Below are positions 57,161-64,000 of a stretch of DNA of 64,000 nucleotides, piece by piece (position 1 is the stretch's first letter; each line of letters starts with the position of its first letter). The notes under the pieces were generated by a model. The model was not told the origin of the DNA. It worked only from the letters and a program-made list of their open reading frames with translations, and did not search any database. The position numbers and the translations under genes were made by a program. Source of the stretch: Lepidodermella squamata (Eukaryota > Gastrotricha); NCBI GenBank assembly GCA_047495785.1, contig JBLDXI010000003.1, positions 620,001 to 684,000 on the forward strand. Direction: 5' to 3'.

Positions 57161-57906
57161 AACAGAGTGGCCATTTGTCTGGCATTCTGATTTCTAGGTA
57201 AGACGAACGCCATCAACGATCGACGAACAGCTTCGACGCTAAACACAGATGCGCCAATACTATTCATAACTGACGGCCTCATTTCGGTCGGAGCCGGCCA
57301 GAAAATAACCTACAGAACTGACGCGACATCGCAAATACATTTGAACCCCGCCACGCCCTCGTTAACCTACCTGCGCACCCGCACCACCTAACGAACTACT
57401 TATCGAACTTTTGTATTACAGTGTTTGGTCGTGCTCATCTGCCGGCTATTCCACGTCAATGCCTGGAAGGTTTGCCAGCTCTCGCCGCAACATTCCCGAG
57501 AAACCTGAAAATCAGGCTGAACAGCCCAAGCCGTTTTCCGAGATGAAAGCCACCAAACACAAAAATCGAAAGAAAGGTATGTCTTTCGAAATTCCTTTCG
57601 AAATTCGGAATAGCTAATTCCAATTTATTCAATTTTCCATATGAACTTATCATAAATATGAACTTATTATATGAACTTTCATGAACTTTTTTCGAAATCG
57701 AAAGGCTCCAATCGTAAAACAAGTCGCGTCAACTTCCAACAACACAATCCTGACTCATCAGTCGATTTATCAGCCAATATCTCGGGAATTGAACCCATTG
57801 CCAGGTCCTCTCCCAACCCGATTACAGGTTTGAATATCATAGTTTTTATTGAAATCGTATTCTTCAACTATCCACTTGCCATGCAGACCTATTCGATAAT
57901 TCGGTC

Positions 57907-58589
57907 TTGGCAATGCGAAGATCCAAGAAAAGGAAAGTGTTCATCGATTCGTCGCTCATCCCGATGACCCCGCGCACGCCGCCGCTGCTACCGCTGCTAC
58001 AGCCGAACTCGAGACTGCCCGCGCTGCCTCAATCGCTGCTCGAGATGCCCTGGGCATTGCGATCGACGCCGCCTTTCGCTCTAGGCGAACACGCCGAAAA
58101 CGTCGGTTAGCCGATTTGATTCTAGTCCGATCAACGCGATCAACGCGACCGCTGGGATTGGGCCAGCTCGAGGCTATCCGCGCCAGTTCCAAGCACGCCA
58201 GCAACCGCGACATCCCGGTCGTCAAGACTCAGGAAATCGGCCTGCGTCCGCTCAAGGCGGCGCTCACAACGACCCACCGTGTCCTCTTCCCCAGCGCCAG
58301 AATCACACTGCTTCGCAGTGCAACTAGGCGAAAGCTGAGAGCAGATCGAAGTGTTATGACTGCGGACAGTTTGGCCGTCGTCAACGCGATTGTCCTACCA
58401 GTCACCGATGGTCAAGGCGAGGAACGGGTGCTCCAGGCACGTAATGCCAGAAACGACTGCGCGGACGAAGAGGGGCGACGAACGGAACAAACTAGAATTG
58501 TTGGAATGTGGTCTTGGTTGGGCTCTTTGAAGTACTGCGCTATACCGACTTCAAAGGTAAGCACTTCACACCAAACTACCAGTCTTTAA
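57907..58589 (+). pseudogene. gag-like fragment with degenerate CCHC knuckle
   Basis: An Ala-rich helical frame (ELETARAASIAARDALGIAI) runs into basic sequence (RSRRTRRKRRLADLI). In another frame CYDCGQFGRRQRDC (58,349-58,390) has the C-x2-C-x3-G-x5-C spacing of a gag zinc knuckle, with the His replaced by Arg. Frames change several times. Confidence 0.5.
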
Positions 58590-58599
58590 AATGTAAAAT

Positions 58600-58962
58600 T
58601 TGCAGGTTCTCGTAGTTACAAATAGATTGACCAAACGTATGGGAGTGCTATCGAAAGTCCAACAAGGCGAGGCAAACGCAGCCCCTGATGAAATCATTCA
58701 AACTTTGCTCGAAGACTTGCCGAAACTGGTTGAAAAATACCGCCCGCGGCGTCGTGTAAACATGGACGAAATGGCGCTGTTTTACGAACAAATGCCGCGT
58801 CGCTCGTATGTTCTAGGCGACGGCTCAATATTTCGCTTACCCTCCGGTAAATCAATTGACCTCGATGCTGGCTTCACTAATACTGTGCTGCACAATCTAT
58901 ACAAACGTTTTCTGACTGTTTATGATCTGGATTTTACCTCTGTAACAGAGAGACCAGAGTGA
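58600..58962 (+). pseudogene. pogo/Tigger-like (CENP-B type) transposase fragment
   Basis: VNMDEMALFYEQMPRRSYV matches the first catalytic block of pogo/Tigger DDE transposases ('NxDETxLFYxxxPxRxxx', here with M for T), with the first aspartate retained. The upstream helix (EIIQTLLEDLPKLVEKYRP) fits. The frame ends at 58,962; later DDE blocks and the DNA-binding part are missing. Confidence 0.65.
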
Positions 58963-59116
58963 CACTACGCCCCCAATTGTAAAACTGTTTATGATAGGTT
59001 GACTAATAAAGTGTGAGAGATAGGCGTTCTCTTCTTTACATGTGAAGGCTTTCGTCTCTGTACCGATCAACATCCTAATTAATAAGCTAGAAGAAATTAA
59101 TGTGTGCGGTAACCTT

Positions 59117-59545
59117 TTAAATTGACTCAGAAGCTATCTTTGTGGTAGGAGCTTCAAGGTTCTTGTCAACAATGCTGTCTCAAGCGAATTTAAAATTCCG
59201 TCCGGAGTCCCTCAAGGCTCAGTCCTTGGGCCACTACTTTTTGTTATTTTCATGTTATTCGTCGACGAGTGCATTGTTAATTCTGTGACGAAGTACTTCG
59301 CTGATGACACCAAAATATTCAAGCGAGTCCGTTGTGTGCAAGACTGTGTTCAACTTCAAACCGATCTCGACAACATTGTTAAATGGTTTCCTGACAATCA
59401 ATAGTAATAAATGTTTTACGTCTTAATGGAAGAAAATCTACGGACGTTGCAAATTTCACACAAATTAATCGCCGATTTATTAATTTGTGGAATAGCCTAC
59501 CATATGATGTTGTAGCTGGTTCAATTAATAATTGCGAGACATAAA
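59117..59545 (+). pseudogene. LINE fragment: RT catalytic core and C-terminal tail
   Basis: SGVPQGSVLGPLLFVIF and KYFADDTKIFKRV are RT blocks with the F-A-D-D catalytic motif, followed by DLDNIVKWFPDNQ and a stop. After a gap NRRFINLWNSLPYDVVAGS gives the CR1/Jockey-like C-terminal tail. The part between is deleted. The best-preserved LINE piece in the window. Confidence 0.85.
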
Positions 59546-59918
59546 ATCGAATTCCGGAACTTTACCAGCTTTTAGAGTTATTCGCTTTAACGCAATTTTC
59601 GCCTACGCGCAACTTTTCCTTGTAGCCACTGAAATTGCGCTATAGCGGGGGCTGACTGTATATGGTATACGGAGTTGGCTCTCACAACCAAACCATGTCG
59701 ACTGAGAAATTCCCGCCGTACTTAGATGCCATTATTATTCTGACTTCTCGCGTGTATCTCAAAATGTCTGTAGTCAAGCGCGAGAAAATTATGATCAATC
59801 ACGTCTGTAATAACGCTCTTCTACGTGCAACTCTCGCCGTTTTCACCACTTAAAATCGTGCTCTCATCTTTGGGATTTATGCACTTAATCAATTAATAAA
59901 TAAAATAGGATGTGGATA

Positions 59919-60069
59919 TGTGAACACAGGAAAAGTGTATCGCGCATTGGCTATGCGCAATGTGCGTGACACACAGCCAAATTTAAGCGCGCACTGTGTT
60001 CAAGTAGCCAATCACGCACACACAATGTGTACGCATAGCCATTGGGCGATACACACTCCTGTGTTCACA
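59919..60069. mobile_element. 151-bp foldback MITE with TA flanks
   Basis: The ends TGTGAACACAGG are exact inverted repeats, with TA outside each. Further pairing follows inward (gtgtatcgc, ttggctatgcg, gtgcgtga), so almost the whole element is stem. No coding capacity. Confidence 0.85.
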
Positions 60070-60299
60070 TAGCCATGACCGATAAAATACTCACCCATAC
60101 GGCCATCAACTGGAGGCAGTGCCGTCCTCAATTGATTTCGAGGCTACAACTTGCTATCCATCCGTGCCATGAGTAGCTTGGTGTCGGCGAATTTGGAAAC
60201 GCTTGACGACCCGTCAATTAAGACATATAGATTCAACGCGTTGTGTGTATTCCTTCCTTCAGCTGTAATAACACTCTATGTAAGATGAAATATAAAAAA

Positions 60300-60362
60300 T
60301 ATTATTCTAGTAGCAAATTCATTCGCTTTGAGGTAAAATTGGGGCATAAGCGAGCAGATGGA
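60300..60362. repeat. 60-bp repeat shared with 28,130-28,188
   Basis: tagcaaattcattcgctttg and ggtaaaattggggcataagc, then gagcagat. Lies about 95 bp past the stop of the ankyrin pseudogene. Confidence 0.7.
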
Positions 60363-60456
60363 ACATAATAAATTCTGAATTGAAAGTATTCATCAAGTTA
60401 ATTTCAATATCCAATAAATCGATAGCATTTCGCTTCGTACATTCCGGCACCGGCAA

Positions 60457-61843
60457 TTACGTCATTTTGTCCCACAAATAGTCTGCCATTTCCAGTTTAC
60501 CCTCCATAGCAGCATAATCCACCGCCGTTAGGCCAGAATGGTTCCGCATTCTCAGAAGACTAGGCTTTTTGCCTACGAAAAAATCCAACGTTTCTCGGAT
60601 TTCCTCCGACCAATCAAAAAGATCAGGCGCAATGAGATGCAGTATGTTGTCGCCAGATTTGCTCATAACAGACACGTCAGCACCATGTTTCACCAAAATC
60701 TTCGCACAATCAACAGATTCGAGGCAGTACAAAATAGGATGTTCGAGTTTAACATCTGCCTTGAACTCCTCAATCAGCACCCTGGCAGCCTTAGCTTGAT
60801 TCCGGATACATGCGCTACATAAAGGAGTCAGCAAACTTTTTTGACCGGGTTTATTCAACAAATCTGGGCAGTGCTTCAACACAAGCCGCAATGCTTCTAT
60901 ATGATCATCATAGCACAACTTGTGCACGATTGTGTCTTCAGTTTCGCCGTATAGATTCGTCAATTTTGCGCCTTTTCCGCAAAGCGAACTTTGGGTCGAG
61001 CGAATGGCCTTCCGCGCCTTTTCAGATATTCAGCAATTTTCAACCGATTTTTCAGTAAAGCATACACAACAGGACTTCTATAGTTGCCACATCCCAGTTC
61101 GATATCAGCACCACATCGTTCCACGAGACATTTAACGAGTTCGAGGGCTTCCTCTTCCGTTTTCGCATGATGATCCGGGTCAATCAGTGAAAACAGAGGC
61201 GTTTCGGCATAGTCATCAAGGTTGACGTATTGCGGGCGCAGTTTCGCGATGGTTTCCAGAAGCTCCGGGGTACCTTCAGTGAGGGCCGCATAAAGAATAC
61301 TTTCATTTTTATGTCAATATCACCACCAGCTGCGCGGAGATACTCGAAAACAGCTTGGTGCCCTTCAAGCGCAGCAAGCAAAACGGCATTATTATCAGCA
61401 TCGTTCACGTAATTGACACCCATTTTCACGGTCAATCAGATGTTTTATAACCTCCAGGTTGCCCTTTGATGCAATGAGGCTGGGTAAATTGTTGCCGAGA
61501 GAATGACATTTTTCATTCACAAGGTTAGGGTCAATTTCCAGGAAAAACTTGACCATTTCAACTGAGTGGCTGTGATGTATAGCCATAGCGTTATTTTCGT
61601 CGCGGTGGTAAATGTTGGCGCCTTGCTCTTCGACTACATAGCGAGCAACTTCGACGGCTGATGGCGATCGGCTCGTAGCAACTGTCATCAGCAGACATTC
61701 GTGAGGTTCGTTGTAAGGATGATCGTAATTGGCTAGGTATCGCCGACAAGCTTTGGTGAGCATAGGGCGCTCGAAAATTTGCTTGATCTTTTCCAGTCGG
61801 CCGTACAAGCTGCGTTGCCGAGGACAGCAATATCGCGAATCAT
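60457..61843 (-). pseudogene. Frameshifted ankyrin-repeat paralogue of the RING gene
   Basis: Minus-strand ankyrin repeats in colinear order with the last 450 residues of the 8941-11,633 protein: VLKHCPDLLN with ILSRHPDMLN, LIEEFKAD with LIEEFGAD, ILVKHGADV with ILVDHGANL. The frame breaks at about 61,420 (one extra G), 61,308 (one A missing), 61,022 (one base missing) and probably 61,810 near the start. No RING is present. No intron interrupts the site matching the 9710-10,141 intron. A tttag acceptor-like site precedes ATG at 61,843. Either a pseudogene or a gene with base-call errors. Confidence 0.75.
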
Positions 61844-61849
61844 CTAAAT

Positions 61850-62600
61850 TTTGGGAAATTAATCATATTAATGATAGAAATTAAAGATAGAAATATTCAA
61901 AATGTCATTAAATACGCATTTTTTTGATAAATAATAATATTGTTATTTTCGTATGAAATTATTGTTCTTCCTTATGGACGTTGAACATTGATCAAGTTTG
62001 CGTATTCCACCGACACAGCGTAAATTTTGACCGTGCGGGGGATTTTGGCGAAGGATCAAATCACGCTGAAAGATCTGGATGAATCGGAATGAGGCGAACG
62101 GAAGAAAGGCGACCTATAATGAGCAGGTGGAACGTTGGGTCGAGCGAATGGAGGAGATTCTTCGTCTTTATTGTCGTGATATCAATATCTCAGTCAGCAA
62201 CAGCGCAGATATGCGGCAATTTTTTACCGGCGTTCAACTCCAAACGGTAGCAAACTTGGAACTTGGCCGAAGGACACCTACCACGTCCTTATGTGCATCA
62301 GCGTCGGCGTGTTTGTTTGATAAGCCGGCGCTGATGCACGTAAGAGTTGGTGTTTACATCGATTATGTACAACAGCCGATTTAGCGGCGAACTGTACGGT
62401 CATAAAGATACAACCAAGAAGCGAAAGGTTGCAACTTTGCAGAAATTGGGTAGAGAAGCTCGGATTGAACAAATCGAGCAGCTTTTGGATAACAACGAAA
62501 TGGATCGAATAATGCAAATCAATGACCGATTTCCCGTGATGGAGTGCACTCGATATCACAGCATTATTAGCATTCTTTCGTTTCTCCGGTATTATTCAAC
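61850..62600 (+). other. Frames of unknown family before the integrase; hairpin at 62,293-62,339
   Basis: The frame 62,079-62,384 (WVERMEEILRLYCRDINISV) and the one at 62,347-62,619 (QLLDNNEMDRIMQINDRFPV) may be degraded gypsy pol, since an integrase follows. The hairpin pairs gtgcatcagcgtcggc with gccggcgctgatgcac (15 of 16). Confidence 0.3.
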
Positions 62601-62635
62601 GGAAGAAGGGAGAATTTAATTTCATCTGTGACTAT

Positions 62636-62780
62636 GAAATTCCCGTCGTCCTCCTAACAGATCGTGGGACCAATGTGGACTCGGTCCTAATTCGAGATTT
62701 CTGTGCTTATCTGGGTATCCAGAAAATCCGCACTGGGCGTTTTTCGCCAACCGGCAACCGCAGCGACATGCTCAAATCTT
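62636..62780 (+). pseudogene. Ty3/gypsy integrase core fragment, N-terminal side
   Basis: EIPVVLLTDRGTNVDSVLIR, DFCAYLGIQKIRTGRFSPTG and N: the 'TDRGTxF...l...lgI.+.+T..Y.P.gN' block containing the second catalytic aspartate. It breaks off before the catalytic Glu. It covers the part missing from the 13.7-kb integrase fragment but is a different copy. Confidence 0.7.
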
Positions 62781-62929
62781 CCCCAACGTCGCCAAAGGAA
62801 ATAAAAGTCGAAGAAAACAGGAGCGCTGAAGCTGAATACACTCTCGTTTTTCGGTATTGTGATGCTTCCGAAATTGAAGTGGATTTGAACATGGAATGGG
62901 AACAGAGCGTTTTATAGTGACGTGATCTT

Positions 62930-64000
62930 ACCTACCTACACCACTTTTCCCCGTACGTTTCGACATTCTACCTGTGAACGGGACCCTTAGCCTTGAGTCT
63001 TGGGCAATGTTCCATGTCAGTTACATCAGTTGCTTCCGTTTCGCGCCCCCGGATCACCCCACTGCCGGTCTGGCGCCGAAAAAATTAGTTGTGAAATGAA
63101 CACCCTTTTCTAAGGGCATACTGTTGCTTTGTATTGAAACTATTGACCCGAGGATATAGAAATAACATACTTCAGGCCGAGGTTCCGTCTCGGACTTCAA
63201 TTCAACTGTGACAAGCGACTTGAGAAGCGACTTGGGCGAGCCTTGAACCTTTGAGCTTTGAGCCAGAACCCTGAGGCCTGAAATTCAAGTAACGTTTGTT
63301 GATTATGGCTAATTATTGTGCTTTATACACGACAGACATTTTGGCGAGCCTTGAACCTTTGAGCCTTTAAGCCTTTGAGCCCTTGAGTATTCAGCCTTGA
63401 GCCTTGGTCATCCTATGAAGCCCTGGTGGCCTTCACCCTTCACGCCATGTAAGCCTTTTGCAAAATCCTCTGTTATTAATCCTTTGTCCCCTTCGAACCT
63501 CACACGTCGAGCTGCGCCTTGGCACCTTCCACTACCGTCATTCAGCCGAATGTCTACCGAGAAACGTATGGCAACTCGCGAAATCCCGCCGGTGAGCTGC
63601 GTTCGAATTTGGCATATTGGTTCGGTCTGTTGGACGGGTCGCATGGCAAGATAGGGAAGCTTTCTATTTCAATGATGACAGTAATGACAGTTTGACGAGG
63701 ATTATTTCCAATTAAAACCAATTTTATGTGAAAAACTCCTTTTTTCATTTATTCTCGCGAGGAGTGGGTTAAATTGTCACAGAAATGACGAATTTGATGT
63801 CTAAAATTTTGTCCGAAGACATTTACCATGTCTCATCGACACTGCTTCTTCTTATTCGCTAAGGCGCGCTGCTCAAAACTTGACGAATTTAAAAGCTATG
63901 ACAGCGTCGATGACCCGGCCAAATCGACTATTTTCCCGCCGGAATTTCTAAACGCGTAAAGCCCGTCATTGCTGCCACCTCATCTTCTCCGACTCAAGTG
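62930..64000. other. No gene; ccttgagcctttgagc low-complexity patches at 63,232-63,265 and 63,343-63,410
   Basis: Imperfect tandem gagcctt/ttgagc words with no coding use. Remaining frames show no domain. Confidence 0.5.

Noticed and set aside
63230-63410. gagcctt repeats as a CRISPR-like or minisatellite array
   Set aside because: No fixed unit or spacer; low-complexity only, in animal DNA.

Overview
The window is animal nuclear DNA. Its genes are split by many short GT-AG introns (mostly 41-66 bp), and it carries metazoan families: EGF repeats with lectin-like modules, a RING/B-box/ankyrin protein, and remnants of gypsy, LINE, Helitron, MULE, P-like and pogo-like elements. I see no rRNA or bacterial operon. 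Intron size and TE content suggest a small invertebrate (arthropod- or nematode-like); I cannot name a species.

Left end (1-11,633, all minus strand): two well-preserved genes. The first (1-7168) is a secreted multimodular protein whose 22 visible exons I could join without a frame break: signal peptide, four copies of a ~240-residue module resembling an L-type (ERGIC-53-like) lectin fold, 21 complete tenascin-type EGF repeats, a Gly-Ser3 linker and an Ala/Ser-rich tail running off the left edge. The second (8941-11,633) encodes RING, B-box-like and coiled-coil segments followed by about a dozen ankyrin repeats. One of its introns has swollen from 52 to 432 bp through insertion of a 372-bp inverted-repeat element with a perfect 8-bp target duplication.

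Middle (about 11.7-60.3 kb): a graveyard of transposons and duplicated pieces. It holds Ty3/gypsy integrase and LTR-like ends, two relics of one gag/AT-hook retroelement family, at least four LINE fragments, MULE, P-like, pogo/Tigger-like and Helitron pieces, and seven inverted-repeat (MITE-like) elements. A repeat called R1 here has at least 13 copies, all in one orientation, with a shared core that reads on the minus strand like an intron end (tract + TTTTAG) followed by exon-like sequence. A promoter-plus-first-codons fragment of the RING gene is duplicated at 35.3 kb. An unrecognised minus-strand exon with a conserved splice donor occurs twice (12.5 and 39.4 kb).

Right end (60.4-64 kb): an intronless, frameshifted paralogue of the ankyrin part of the RING gene (60,457-61,843), then a gypsy integrase fragment and low-complexity sequence. 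No operon-like cooperation is evident. The two intact genes look like ordinary host genes beside a repeat-rich block that has copied pieces of one of them.
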